64,000 nucleotides of DNA. Origin: Diorhabda sublineata. Its lineage: Eukaryota; Arthropoda; Insecta; Coleoptera; Chrysomelidae. Below are positions 52,301 through 61,209 of this stretch, in pieces (the first letter of the stretch is position 1; the number at the start of each line of letters is the position of its first letter). The DNA is taken from contig NC_079484.1 in the NCBI RefSeq assembly GCF_026230105.1, positions 2,247,805 through 2,311,804 on the forward strand, read 5' to 3'. The notes below the pieces were generated by a model. That model made no database searches, had not been told where the DNA came from, and saw only the letters and a list, made by a program, of their open reading frames with translations. The position numbers and the translations under genes were made by a program.

Positions 52301-55300
52301 TGGGGGCGTTGGTGAAGAACAGACTAATTTGACTTAGCACACATGTTTGTAAAACCTTTACATCTCAAAATTAAATAACGAATCATCCACAGAAATCCTC
52401 AAAACAACTTTGGAAACACCTAGTATGTTAATTTTCATATTGAAATGCCGTAAAATCGAATCTTAACACCGCACGTCTAAAATCTAATCTGTCATCTTTA
52501 AAATGACGAACCGATGCTTGTAAATCTTCATATTTCTCATTAAAAATTATCAAGGTTAATACAAACAGCAAATAATAAAAGTACCTGTTAGTCTGGTATC
52601 CCGTCTGCATGGATTGCGGCCCAGGCGTTGGGAAATAATTATCCTGCACTACGTTACGTTGACCCCATTGCGTCTGCTGCCCTCTACCGGCTCTCTTATC
52701 GTCATAATTATCGAAAAATCTATCTCGTTCTCGCGACGAACGCCTATCCCTGATACGACGAGAATCTCTATTTCTATCATAGTCTCGATCGTCGTCGTAA
52801 TCTCTGTTTCTAGATCTAGAACAAAACATTAATGATTCAATAGGGGTCGAAATACTAAAATTAAGGTTTCCAATGTCATAGAAACAATTCCAGAACGTTT
52901 TAGATTACTCCAGAATATTCAATAGTTAGATAACTGTATAGGAAAAGGCCAAACTACAGGTTAAAGAAGTAAATCTGGTTTCATTGCAATACATTTCAAT
53001 TTGGGGTTTACAAAATTACAAAATCCAAGCTAAACACCCTCTCTAGCTTTTTAAAGAGAAGTGCCTGATGAAGAGGCTTCCGATGAGATTAAATTTGGTA
53101 GAATTTGAGGTTATGGAGAAGAGGAAACTCCAAGAAGTTTCACTGGTCCCAAAAAGTATTCGAATCGCAGTAAATTCAAGCTAAACACCCTCTCTAGTTT
53201 TTTAAAGAGAATTGCCTGAGAAAGAGGCTCCCGATGAGATTAAATTTGGTAGAATCTGAGATTATGGAGAAGAGGAAACTCCAAGAAGTTTCACTGGTCC
53301 CAAAAAGTATTCGAATTGCAGTAAATCCAAGCTAAACACCCTCTCTAGCCTTTTAAAGAGAATTGCCTGATCAGGAGGCTTCCGATGAGATTAAGTTTGG
53401 TAGAATTTGAGGTTATGGAGAAGAGGAAACTCCAAGAAGTTTCACTGGTCCCAAAAATCCTTTTTAGTTTTTTTAAGGAGTGTTGCCTGATCAGAAAGCA
53501 CCTGAAGAGATTAGGTTTGGCAGCATTCCAGTTCACCTAGAGTACCTAGCAAGCATACACGAAACATTCCTTATAAAAAAAACCTGTAGGAACAAATACC
53601 TAACTTTCCAGAAGGCAGTGTATTTACCGGAATCAGTTAACACTAAGATGTAGATGTTGATCCTGGAGTACAATAATCCTTAAGGTTGTATTACGATTTC
53701 TAATTCACATCTAGTAGAGAGAAGAATAGAAAGAAAGATTATTTTTTCGTTAAATCTAGCATAGCAGCATACAAAATATAGAAAGGTGCATAAAAGACGA
53801 TAATAAAAAAATATGGTAAGGAAATAAAAGTTGCCGGAAATTATTTTAATAGTTCCGAAGGAAGTCCACTATAATGTAAGTACTTAAAACAATTACAAAC
53901 ATCTACACATGCAAAAAAAAACTAACCTTGGAGGTGATCTTAAAGGCGATCTAAACCTAGAGCCCCTTCGAGGAGGTCCAGAAGGTGATCGCCTAGCAGG
54001 TGATAACTGTCTGTGTGGCGAACCCGAAAATGACCTCGATCGAGACCTACAATCGCAATAGATACAATTTAGTGAAACATACAGAATTATTTTTGGAGTA
54101 GCAGATGAATAATCATAAGCATAGATGTCAAAACTGCAACCATAAGAATTAAAAGGAACCTTTATACCTAATTATTGAATTTATTTAATCGATTGTTACA
54201 ATTTATATTTTACATACCGACTCAAAGAGAATGATCTTGATCTGCTCCTCGATCTTCTTCCAGCTCTAGGTGATCGACTTCTACGTCTTATAGGAGACCT
54301 ACTAAAACTTCTACTACGACTACGACTTCGGCTATAGCTTCTCCTAAAACCCCTCTGTTTGGCTCTTCGTTTTTGTTCATCTTTCTCTCTTAACAATCTA
54401 TTAAAAGCCGCCAATGGATCATCTATGACACTACAAAAAAAAAATAATTAGTATACATGCCTCATTTTAAACTGCGTATAAATTTAAAGAGAAATCTTAC
54501 CCAGCTGGTGCCCTATCCAACATTCTTCTATTGTAATCTCGATGACTTCTAGATCCAGGGGCATAGCTTGGATAATTTGGAGGAGCCCCTATTGGGGGTC
54601 TAGTACCATCAAACATAGTCCGAGCTACATAAGGACTAAAAAAATAAAAATCATAAATTTCGATCTTCTGATTAATTATACAAAATGCAGAATTGGTTTC
54701 ACCGATTTTTAAAAAAGGTATAGAAACTTACCTCGGTCCCATATATGCAGGGCCGGCGCCTGGTGGAGGAAATCGATAATTTGGTGGTGGTCCTTGAGTT
54801 GGAAACGTACCGATTGGAGGAAAGCTACCAGGAATTGTTGGTGGACCCTGAAAATATGATTTAGGAATGATTTTTAATATAGTTCCACACCACAAACGTT
54901 AAGATAAGAATCATTATGTATATCTGTATGGAAAATGACTAGCTTTGGACAGAGGAAAACTAATCGTAATGTTCTTTTGACACTAATTTTAGAGCTCATT
55001 TGAAGAAAAATGATTCAAAAATAATTTTTCTCTGCATTAGAAATGGATAATGAGATCAAACAATTTATCTACAACTTTTTTAAGTCTGATTTTTGGGATA
55101 ATCTCTAGGGTTAATTATTCTAAGGCAGAAAGCAAAAAGCTCATTTCATTGCAGTTTTTAGTGTCATTTTAACACATTGAACACAATTTCCAAAGCTCCT
55201 AACTAATAAATTCCCAGACGATGAATACATAAGTATTAGAAAGCTCGGAAGTATATTAGAGTTAGTACACTTTGGCGAAGATTTTGTTCCAATTCATATA

Positions 55301-58300
55301 TATCTGAAGGAGTTCTTCTTTTTGGCTCCTTGGCTCATACAGTGCAAACCCAATAAAGTGAGAAATAAAATTCATTTAACTTTTGGAAAGATTTATTCAC
55401 AAATTTCTTAAATTCTGCTTTCTGGGACGTTTTCTATCACCAATTTTATTGTTGATTGTACATCAACGTAAAAACCTCATTAAATTTCAGTTTTTAGTTT
55501 TAGAAATATATATTTGCACTAAGATTTACATAAATTTTGAATTTACACTTTATATCACAATTACAACGTAACGATGAAATTTACCTGCATTGGTGCGACT
55601 TGTCCTAAATTGGTGTTCCCGAATGTTGTTGGTGGATAACTATTAGCACCAGGTATGACCGGTTCATCTACAGTAGGAGTTCCTGATCTTTTACCAGGCG
55701 ACCTGTTAAAAAAAAAAATTTGAAAACAATGAACCGTCTACTGAAATTCTTATTTAACAAAAAGACCGTTTATGAATCCTTCTTAAACCTACGAAATATG
55801 TTAGTAAAATATATATGATTACCTCGAAGCGGTACGAGAACGTGATGGCATACGCCGAGGACTTCTTCTAGGGGAAATGCTTCTGCTCCTACTTCTGCGC
55901 CTCGAACGAACTGCTCCTAAAACAGTAGTCGTACTTAAAAAAAGTAAAACCTCTTATCGAAGAAAGAGAAATCACCCCTAATCACCAATCGTTTGTTCTA
56001 CTATCTTTCTTGATGTAGCACAAATATGAATGCTTAATACATAAGCTCAAGCAATTCTTTTCAAAACAATATTCGAACAACCTCCGGTCATACATACCGG
56101 AAACATAGTTTAGAAGAAGCTTTTTCCGAAATTAAGTCTGGAATACTACAAGGAAGTGATCTAGGACTTCTATACTTACTGCCATTTAGCAGAAAGAAAG
56201 AAAGATGAATAAGCAACCAACAAGCTACAAACTAGTTTTCATAAGATGATGAAATGGGTTTACATCAAGTTCAAAAACAAAAAGATAGAACATGTTCCAG
56301 TCAGAGTAAATAAAACCTGATTCCGCACTTGAGCACAGCAAAATACTTAGGTGTAAAGACGGAAAGTACATGTTAGAAAGAAAAGTGAAGAATTTGGAAT
56401 GAAATATAGAACAAGGTACTGGCTAATTGGAAGAAACTGCATTCTGTTTCAACATAATAATTTTATAAGCAGATACTTAAGTTTTTATGGACTTATCGTG
56501 TCCAACTGTGAGGATCCACCAAAGCAAGCAACTTAGCAATCATCCAAAGATTGCAAAACAAAGCACTGAACGAACCCCATAGGAACCTCAAAATGGACAT
56601 TGTTGACTAGACCATCAAAAAATTAGCCAAGAGTCACGAAGAAAGACTCCATCATGTCATATTATTGGTTCAAGAAAAAAGTGCAATTAATTCTACAAAA
56701 TCTAATGAACGTGGATGAGTACAACCTCAGTTTTAAGTGTCATGGATTAAATTGCTCATTGGTCCCTGTTGACCAGATTGTGATAAACTAAATGCTTTTA
56801 TGGGTGTTGAATATAGTATTAAATGATTAAATAAACTCACGATCTCTTGGGCTTCTCGGCGATTCTTCTCTATATTTTCTATCTCTAGGAGATCCTCTAG
56901 GTGAAACACCTGGTGGACCCTCTGTACGTTCCTTTTCGTTAGACTGTTGATCAATCTTCAAGTAAAATAATTAGAAATTGTTATGAGTGGTTATAAACAA
57001 ACTTACCCTTGATTCTGGGTTTTGATTAAGTTTGTATGGTTCCGTTGAATCGGCTTCCGAAATCACAGTTTGTTTTTCTGGATCTGTATAACGTGGAGGG
57101 GTAGTCTGAAAACAAAATTTTTCCTTTTTAATTCCAAGTTTTCGAATATATAGTCCCAAAACTTACTTCGTTATTAGAAGGTATGGTTTGAACAACGGGC
57201 GTTGATTTGGGTTCTCTGTAAGTAGGTATTTTGACATACCCAGTAGTACTTTTAAAATTTGCAACCGACGTTCTTAGAAACCTAAAATAAGAAAAGAATA
57301 ATAAAAATTTGTTATGGTATACTTAATTCGAAAACTTCATACCTATTTGGAATAAGCGTATCCGGAGATATTTCCTTTTCATGGCAATCGGGACATTCGT
57401 GATCTTCGCTTTCCAATAAAACTCCCCTTATGCATTCGTCGCAAAACGAATTTCCACAACACGGTATCATAACGGCATCAGTCAATAAATCGGAACAAAT
57501 ACTGCATACCAATTCTTCTGGTATCTCCATTTTTGGTGGTTGAACTGGCATAGGAACTGGTTTCTGATTGTAAGCTTGGTGGTCTACCATAGGAACGGCG
57601 AACTGTCCGTTTGGGGTCATCATCGCGCCGGGTACTTGTGGACCATCGACTGCTACCATAAAACTACGGGGTATACCGGTGCTTTTCTTGATCTCCCCTG
57701 GATCCTAGAAAAAAATTTTAACATTAACGATTATTGTATTGCTAAGTCAATTGATTTTTAGGTAAAAATGATACTTAATTAGAACTTTATGTGATGTTCT
57801 GTCAAATTAGAGCACAACAATATGTTACATGTACACTACTGCTGGGACTTGACTGCAAAGATCACTTAATACAGTTCAAAAAATGTAATTCATAAGGACC
57901 AAGATGTATGGGGTATTATATACACTGCGATCCGAAGAATTTATTGTGTCCCCATTTCTTGCTGCCGTACTGGGGAACCCAGCGTTTGCAGCTGAAAGAA
58001 CGAAGATAATTTATGTACTGGTAATAAAATAAAATCTTCCAAATATTCATTCAATTATTATATTTTAATGTAATATAGTTTTAATATTTTTGCACTATGA
58101 GAGTTTAATTTTAACAACACTTTTCTTCTTTTGACAAAATGTAGTAGATAAACAAATTGTGAGGAATTATTAATAAAACTTCTAAATGCTGCTGATTTTT
58201 AAATATAACAAATCACTTTCACTATTTTTGTATTAATACGATGCAATCATATGAAAACGAATTGTACCACAACCGATGAAATGAATTTTTATTGTTAAAA

Positions 58301-61209
58301 AATAGCACCACAGGAAAAATTGAGATGCTTCTAGTCCACCACTCACTATTTACACAAATTACTACAAAATTATGATGTTATAAGACATTAAATGATCACT
58401 GTGTTACCCAAAAGTAATATTCAAACTACTAACAAAATTATTCTATTAAAAAAAATGAAAAAGAAAAACAAATTGTAAGGAATTATTAATAAAACTTCTA
58501 AATGTTGAGGATTTTCAAATATAACAAATCACTTTCACTATTTTTGTGCTATTCCAAAGTAATTATATGAAAACGAAGTACCACAACCGATGAAATGTAT
58601 TTTAATTGTTAAAAAGTAGCACCACATGTAAAATTGAGGTACTCAAAGTCCACCACTCACTATTTACACAAATTACTACAAATGTTATAAGACATTAGCT
58701 AATCACGGTGTTCCAAAAACTAATTTCCCCACAAAAGCCCCCATTTGTTACATAGAATACGTTGAACATAGAAATAATTAGCTATTTTTGATAATTACAC
58801 GTAAATTAATTTTAGCATTAATTAGTTGAGCTAACCCACCACCAGTAACACAGGAGACGGGAAAGTATTTAGGATGACAGGACTGAGTTGGAGAAAATTT
58901 CAAAATGAAAATAAAAACTACAGACACAAACCAAAATTTATTCAGTATTTACACCTTGATAACATTATTTAGATATTTTATTTTAAATACTTACTGATCC
59001 CATTCCAAAAGTACAGTCTTTAATCCAATGCCCCCCTTGGTGACACTTGAAGCATTTATAATTAGCAGGAACAGCACCGACTTGATTGGCGCCTCTAATT
59101 TTCATATAACTGGAAATAAATTATTATTATTAAAAAGCTTCATAATGTATAAAAGTTATCAATTTTTTGGAAGGAACATATAAGCAGAAAAAATAAAAAT
59201 TTTTGTGTAATATAAAGTATTGGAACAAATTTTGTGGAAACAGGAATTTTGAAAAATCTTGCTAAATGGATCCATATTAAAATAATAGCAAGTCTACAAA
59301 AATAAGATTTTTTTTAACTAGCATCTTACGATTACCATTTCTTCTAGATCTACAGGATCAAAATAGTGCAGGACCTGAGTATCATCAGTATATAATTGAA
59401 TGTGAGAGTGAATATTTGAAATCTGTGTATTCATAGGGATGTTCAAGATAAGGCAACTCATTCCCACACCACCAGGGGGTGAGGATAGACTCATTGTACC
59501 ATTTTCTAGACTACATCAAACACAATATAACAACCTGATGTTAGACTGTATAACAAGTTCCTAGATTTCCATACTGATGAAAAATATCAACCAAAGTCCA
59601 TTTTATAACTTTCAAAGCAATTTCTATTGCAAAATTGTTTTTATGCAGTTAGAGACTATGTGTCTTTCAATGTTTAACCTTACTTATATCAATTTTGCAT
59701 ACATGTTATGTCGGAAGTCTAATTTGGTGAAAATATTGGTTTCATCTTGTTTAAATTTTCTACTTCATTATCTCATCTTATGGATAATCACTTAGTGTCT
59801 GTTTCAGTATATTATTAAACCAAATTCGTCAATAATTATCATTTATTAGACCTTGTTTGACAATAATTCAATATTTTTTCAGAAATACATAAATGCCCAG
59901 GCATTTTTGTATACATGACTGGCTATTTTACATTACTATTTCTGTGTCATTTATATTTACAATATCTCAGCTTATGGTGCTTCAAAATGAATCAGCGAAA
60001 GCAAACATGAGCTAAAGCCTTATCCTCAAATATACATTATCAAATAAAACAAGGATGCAGAGTTTTTAATATAATTTATTCTAGCATTCTATTTAAATTT
60101 ACTCTATTAGATTGTAATTAAACTGGTTAGTGATATTCCTGTGCCCCATAAAATTTTTTCCAATACTGTAGAATCTTCAGTAATTATTACTAATAATTAC
60201 ATAAAATGATCTGTTTATAGCCTAAAATCAGTATCCTCAAGGAATATGTGCATATCATTATTTCAGTTTTAATAGTAGTAAATTTGATCTGATAATTTGT
60301 AAAAACAATTCATTCGAGAGATAGTATATATATACATTGATATTTTTCACTATTATGACATTTTTTATACAATGAATTACTTAACTATGGGGATGGTTTA
60401 ATAAATGCAATTGTAAAGTTGGTTTTTTACAGGTAAATAGTTTGATTTATCTTTGTGGACCTCTATAAAGTATAAATTAACATACTCACATTGAGAATCA
60501 TGATCAAATTCATTTTATATTTATTTTAATGATACAAATTACATCATGCACTCACCACATAGCACATTTTATGAATTATAAAAACAGAAAGATGGATGTT
60601 CTCATGGTTATTGTAAACCAGCATTTATGTAACTACATTTTTACTAATAATTGGGATGGGAATAAACCGTTAAATAAATGAATAAAGAAAAGATTGTCAA
60701 GATGTTTAATAAACAGCTTTGATCTTTAATCGAGCAGAATTGCTTACTTGCTAGGATCATAATCCTGTGTAGATTGAGACATCATAGCCCTAATTTTGTC
60801 ATCCTCAGGAGCATCTATATTGGACAAATCAACTTCCTTGGCAATTGGCCCTCCTTCATCTGATTTTGTTGGTGTTGTATTATCATCCCCATACCCACCC
60901 CAAGTTTTATTCTTTTGAGGAATAATTGGGATTCTGGCTATGAGAAGCGATGCATTTTTAGGTATCAATGCATTCTCATCTTCGTACACTAAATAAATAT
61001 AAATGTTTAAAGAATTTTCGAAACGATAATTCACTCTGCATACCTTCTTTAGTTTGTGCGTTCGTAACTTGTAAATCAAAATCTGTACTTTTTCCTATTC
61101 GTTTTTGCTGTATTATAGCATTCTTCAGATCTTTCACTGAAATATGTAGGCCATCGAACGTAACCGTATCATACTCAAGAGCCGATTTGAATTTGTAGTG
61201 TACAGACAT
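20260..61209 (-). CDS. RBBP6: RBBP6 / SNAMA, RING E3 ligase and 3'-end processing factor
   Basis: Family members bind the mRNA cleavage-polyadenylation machinery and act as E3 ubiquitin ligases. Coding exons, minus strand: 61209-61044, 60988-60748, 59109-58995, 57704-57343, 57281-57167, 57105-57007, 56955-56841, 55916-55823, 55702-55585, 54847-54732, 54635-54501, 54430-54218, 54046-53927, 52815-52585 and 22300-20260. The sum is 4281 nt, or 1426 codons plus stop. The ubiquitin-like DWNN domain covers about 1-80 (VHYKFKSALEYDTVTFDGLH). The CCHC knuckle is C155/C158/H163/C168. A RING-type domain covers about 241-281 (CSICSDLLTDAVMIPCCGNS), followed by FLRTSVANFKSTTGY. RS repeats then run to about residue 746, ahead of the Lys/Glu-rich tail. 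Length lies between fly and human proteins. Exons up to 52585 are firm; the join across 30 kb is inferred from matching phase (AG|G gives Arg). Confidence 0.85.
22301..23291 (-). other. RBBP6: 3' end of the giant RBBP6 intron, unique sequence
   Basis: No exon-like sequence is seen. The first recognisable satellite monomer starts near 23292. The open frame at 23048-23410 partly overlaps the first satellite units and is not a gene. Confidence 0.6.
23292..29745. repeat. 113-bp satellite, block 1, about 57 copies
   Basis: The mark GTGTGGATGATG recurs every 113 bases (for example 23456, 23569, 23682). A unit contains TATTATCCAAACAAC or a variant, TTTTTCGAGTATATAG, GTGTGGATGATG, GAGAAAAACTTACTGAAATG and CATAAAACACGTTTCCC. 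At least three monomer types alternate. One has TTATTATCCAAAC. One has TTGTTATCTAAGC with GAGTATTTAG and TTGGAG. One has CTGTTATCCAAGC with TATATAG. A 453-bp four-unit higher-order block repeats three times (see 27631, 28084, 28537). No open frame of note. Confidence 0.97.
29746..29919. repeat. Diverged 113-bp satellite units left of the mariner
   Basis: Units here still show CATAAAGCAGG-, AGCAGCTTCTTC- and ATGAAGAAA-like parts of the satellite, but with many changes. They lie between the homogeneous array and the transposon end. Confidence 0.7.
29920..30991 (+). mobile_element. Dead mariner-superfamily transposon, 1072 bp, complete ends
   Basis: The ends are inverted copies: CAAGGTGTTTCAAAATAAAG on the left matches CAACGTGTCTCAAAAGAAAG read from the right. 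Both are flanked by the TA target dinucleotide (29918-29919 and 30992-30993). Plus-strand fragments of a transposase remain, such as RFQQDGAASHTS from about 30588 and LFLCGYVKSKVNQLPWHE in the 30710-30770 region. These match the DD(34)D/E catalytic area of insect mariner-like transposases. Several in-frame stops and frameshifts break it, so it is non-functional. Confidence 0.85.
30994..31190. repeat. Diverged 113-bp satellite units right of the mariner
   Basis: Fragments such as GAAATGTTTTTCATAAAGCA, GAGCAACTTTTTCAATTATATAG and ATGAAGAAAATTGGGGG are degenerate satellite monomers. Homogeneous units resume at about 31191. Confidence 0.7.
31191..35815. repeat. 113-bp satellite, block 2, about 41 copies
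   Basis: Same 113-bp unit as block 1 but with a different mix of variants: CCCTAACGAAAAATCTGTTA with TATCAAAGC, CCCGAACCAAAAATTTG, AAGCAGTTTTTTCGAG and GTGTGAATGATG. A run of several units beginning near 31960 is repeated near 32190, 32870 and 35120, so higher-order copying also occurred here. Confidence 0.96.
35816..36823. other. Intronic sequence between satellites, nothing recognised
   Basis: No open frame or repeat is supported. A minus-strand AATAAA-like signal (plus strand GGTTTATTTG near 36620) exists but no coding sequence leads to it. Confidence 0.5.
36824..38130. repeat. GC-rich 181-bp satellite, seven full copies and a partial eighth
   Basis: GGCCCGGCGCGTCATAACG recurs at 36844, 37025, 37206, 37387, 37568, 37749 and 37930, with the last, altered copy at 38111. 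Copies differ at only a few positions. The unit is much richer in GC and CpG than its surroundings and includes the palindromic AAAGTACGTACTT and the interrupted pair GCGCGTC/GACGCGC. It contains no conserved frame, since 181 is not a multiple of three. Confidence 0.97.
38131..40002. other. Intronic sequence, no gene supported
   Basis: Short frames at 38161-38400 and 38755-38943 have no recognisable domain. Base composition at 38160-38600 is more balanced than the flanks and could be an old transposon fragment, but I cannot identify it. Confidence 0.45.
40003..40696. repeat. Fold-back structure with 44-bp inverted arms next to the 151-bp satellite
   Basis: The left arm 40003-40046 (AAGTTGAAAAAAATCG...GTTTCCTAT) is the inverted copy of the right arm 40654-40696 (ATAGGAAACGAGTTATTTGC...TTTTTTAACTT), with about one mismatch. 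The 151-bp satellite begins immediately after the right arm. A hAT-like MITE lies between the arms. Confidence 0.85.
40128..40506. mobile_element. hAT-like MITE, 379 bp
   Basis: The left end TAGGGCTGGGCAA and the right end TTGCCCGCCCCTA are imperfect inverted repeats of the hAT type. The interior is built from many inverted ATCGATTATTTT stretches and has no transposase. I could not find a clean 8-bp target duplication, which lowers confidence. Confidence 0.55.
40697..43205. repeat. 151-bp satellite, about 16.6 copies with higher-order copying
   Basis: The unit contains TTTCGAAAAAAATTTGACG, ATTCGAGATATCGATTTCA and GTGCGTCCATGTGACC, and repeats every 151 bases. A variant GACCTAGACTATAAAT occurs at 41415, 42321 and 42774 (steps of 906 and 453, that is 6 and 3 units). 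A variant GCGCCCATGTGACC occurs at 40801 and 41858 (7 units). These show block duplications. The 61-62-residue open frames found on both strands in nearly every unit are a by-product of the repeat. Confidence 0.97.
43275..43492. mobile_element. Short MITE-like element with CAGGGTG ends and TA flanks
   Basis: TA|CAGGGTG at the left and CACATCCTG|TA at the right form an imperfect inverted pair of the kind seen at ends of insect mariner-type elements. It is 218 bp long with no coding capacity. The ends are short, so this is tentative. Confidence 0.4.
43571..43576 (-). terminator. Polyadenylation signal AATAAA of the nested U2SURP-like gene
   Basis: The plus strand reads TTTATT, 49 bases beyond the stop codon on the minus strand. 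Confidence 0.55.
43625..45472 (-). CDS. U2SURP/SR140-like protein, intronless, lacking the C-terminal cwf21/RS part
   Basis: Similar to the U2 snRNP-associated SURP protein, a pre-mRNA splicing factor of the nucleus. I chose ATG 45472 because MFSKRDFKRKKREEQEAAA matches the family's conserved N-terminal helix. An in-frame ATG at 45538 would add 22 unlike residues. That gives 615 codons in one uninterrupted frame. Order: N-terminal helix and TFVRSG; RRM about 145-225 (NLFVANL, CGFVAF); SGLPFNAQP; SURP module about 275-330 (MIEFVVTEGPMFEAFIMNRE, then YYRWKLFSIL); CID-like domain about 380-520; the SKWDAVD motif near 568; and a Lys-rich end. The family normally continues about 300 residues further with cwf21 and RS regions, absent here. 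No intron, its own poly(A) signal and its location in an intron on the same strand suggest a retrocopy. The intact frame suggests it is still used. Confidence 0.85.
   Translation of the reverse strand: MFSKRDFKRKKREEQEAAAHVFQDFIETFQNPQSSVANKTFVRSGLLYPDNQEQVNENVSKIYNPKPLICTKQNEPNSAVECAKILKDNIPDKTKKRLKPKSNLDLLKEELKLRHDEKTREEKGKLKEEINFPPTSTSDADKQGTTNLFVANLHPSVTENHLMLEFGAYGPLASVKILWPRGEEAGRNTNCGFVAFMSRKDAERALNDNQHREDMRVCWGRSVELPSFPVYIPNSLLKLYLPPPASGLPFNAQPPSPNGYRNIHDCYVKVTIPFNKKILMLIHRMIEFVVTEGPMFEAFIMNREINNPDYKFLFDYQSPNHVYYRWKLFSILNGDSQKNWSMKKFRMFEGGSIWCPPIAPSYTDGMPEELFISKSKPRNKLSDAQCDKLTNLVRNLTTQRRKIAEAMMFCLNHAEAIDDSIDIIADSLLNPDTGVIKKVARLYLLSDILSNCKTKRIDLQYQQETLLDIFRMLRTNADSLNVCDRDSLILRILRVIRHWDIYKMFPVALLETLNNMFSTDGVNDEDDTCSIDGPLDGANLLKRSECLGTDDVKKIDSNIDIAKYFVPSKWDAVDPDEVESQAMSTEKMYLMEIDKLADVGGAKKRKKKKHKSKNH
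45473..46202. other. Upstream region of the nested gene
   Basis: No coding frame is supported. A plus-strand TATA-like stretch, GCCTATAAAGGCGG (about 45971-45984), precedes the tandem duplication and could start a non-coding transcript, but nothing else supports that. Confidence 0.4.
46203..47194. repeat. 496-bp tandem duplication, two near-identical copies
   Basis: GTTTTAAAACATTTTAT starts at 46203 and again at 46699, and the copies differ at only a few positions. Each copy contains two diverged half-units marked by GTGAAAAACAACACGAAACA-like and TGAAATAATATTTG-like stretches. The 60-codon frames at 46561 and 47057 are the same repeat sequence and not a gene. Confidence 0.9.
47195..47560. 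repeat. Diverged third copy of the half-unit repeat
   Basis: GTGAAAAACAATATGAAACA, AAAATAATATCAGC and AAGTCCAATTGAAG follow the order of the 496-bp unit but with many changes, so the array is older than its two identical copies. Confidence 0.6.
47561..49228. other. Intronic AT-rich sequence, nothing recognised
   Basis: No gene, RNA gene or clear repeat is seen in this part of the giant intron. The short minus-strand frame at 48983-49189 has no domain. Confidence 0.5.
49229..49525. repeat. Tandem repeat, about 41-bp unit, 7 copies
   Basis: The phrase AGAAGTCATTTATATTGTT, then ATAGCCCTTTTCAAAGT, recurs. One unit carries an 8-base insertion (GTACACAA). Confidence 0.85.
49526..50389. other. Intronic sequence with one weak plus-strand exon candidate
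   Basis: At 50084-50223 a frame beginning GFSPFLTVTDLLSYDILKV sits between an acceptor-like TTTATTTTCAG and a donor-like TAT|GTGAGG. No partner exon or known family is found, so I do not call a gene. Confidence 0.3.
50390..50880. repeat. Diverged tandem duplication, about 263 bp
   Basis: TCTAGGGTTCAAATGAACTA occurs near 50396 and again near 50660. It is followed in both cases by GTGAA-TTTTATT-like, GAATCTAC and TACTTTTTGGAT stretches in the same order. Confidence 0.7.
50881..52089. other. Intronic sequence, nothing firm
   Basis: Frames at 51264-51482, 51661-51873 and 51840-52037 have no recognised domain. The last ends shortly before the retrotransposon relic and could be part of it, but I cannot show that. 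Confidence 0.4.
52090..52330 (+). mobile_element. Non-LTR retrotransposon relic, 3' end of a reverse-transcriptase ORF
   Basis: At 52214-52315 the plus strand reads LRWFGNFQRMRRQALISSQ and ends with RRWGWGRW before a stop. RLRWFGHVxRM followed by RRxRGRPKxRW is the common C-terminal signature of insect non-LTR reverse transcriptases. The frame upstream (KEADWRIRYKGEMDKILNARG) is shifted, so it is broken. Confidence 0.7.
53027..53480. repeat. 151-bp tandem repeat in an RBBP6 intron, about 3 copies
   Basis: AAGCTAAACACCCTCTCTAG recurs at 53027, 53178 and 53329 (period 151), followed by GAGGCTTCCGATGAGATTAA and GAAGAGGAAACTCCAAGAAG. A shortened fourth copy follows. The sequence is unrelated to the 151-bp satellite at 40.7-43.2 kb. 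Confidence 0.9.
56080..56680 (+). mobile_element. Jockey-type non-LTR retrotransposon relic in an RBBP6 intron
   Basis: Plus-strand fragments in the right order are KSGILQGSDLGLLYLLPF (about 56134-56190, the reverse-transcriptase GxPQGSxLGPLLY motif), AKYLGV (about 56340), then LKFLWTYRVQL and IIQRLQNKALNEPHRNLKMD (about 56477-56610). These match the end of the RT domain and the connection region of Jockey-like elements. Stops and frameshifts throughout show it is dead. It lies antisense to the host gene. Confidence 0.75.
57916..57991 (-). other. Candidate alternative terminal exon of RBBP6
   Basis: After a good acceptor (TCGTTCTTTCAG) at 57992 the minus strand becomes GC-richer than its surroundings. 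In the phase left by RBBP6 exon 2 it reads N-CKRWVPQYGSKKWGHNKFF and then GSQCI-stop (57918-57916). It lies between the zinc-knuckle and RING exons. If used, it would give a short DWNN-only protein. An AATAAA is inside the exon itself. This is speculative. Confidence 0.3.
58150..58760. repeat. Tandem duplication, about 316 bp, in RBBP6 intron 3
   Basis: AAACAAATTGTGAGGAATTA occurs at 58150 and, slightly changed, at 58466. Both are followed by ATAACAAATCACTTTCACTA, ACCACAACCGATGAAATG and CCACCACTCACTATTTACAC in the same order. Confidence 0.85.
59110..60747 (-). other. RBBP6: RBBP6 intron 2, nothing recognised
   Basis: This 1.6-kb intron is AT-rich and has no frame or repeat I can support. Its borders are GTAAGC at 60747 and TTTCCAG ending at 59110. 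Confidence 0.6.
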
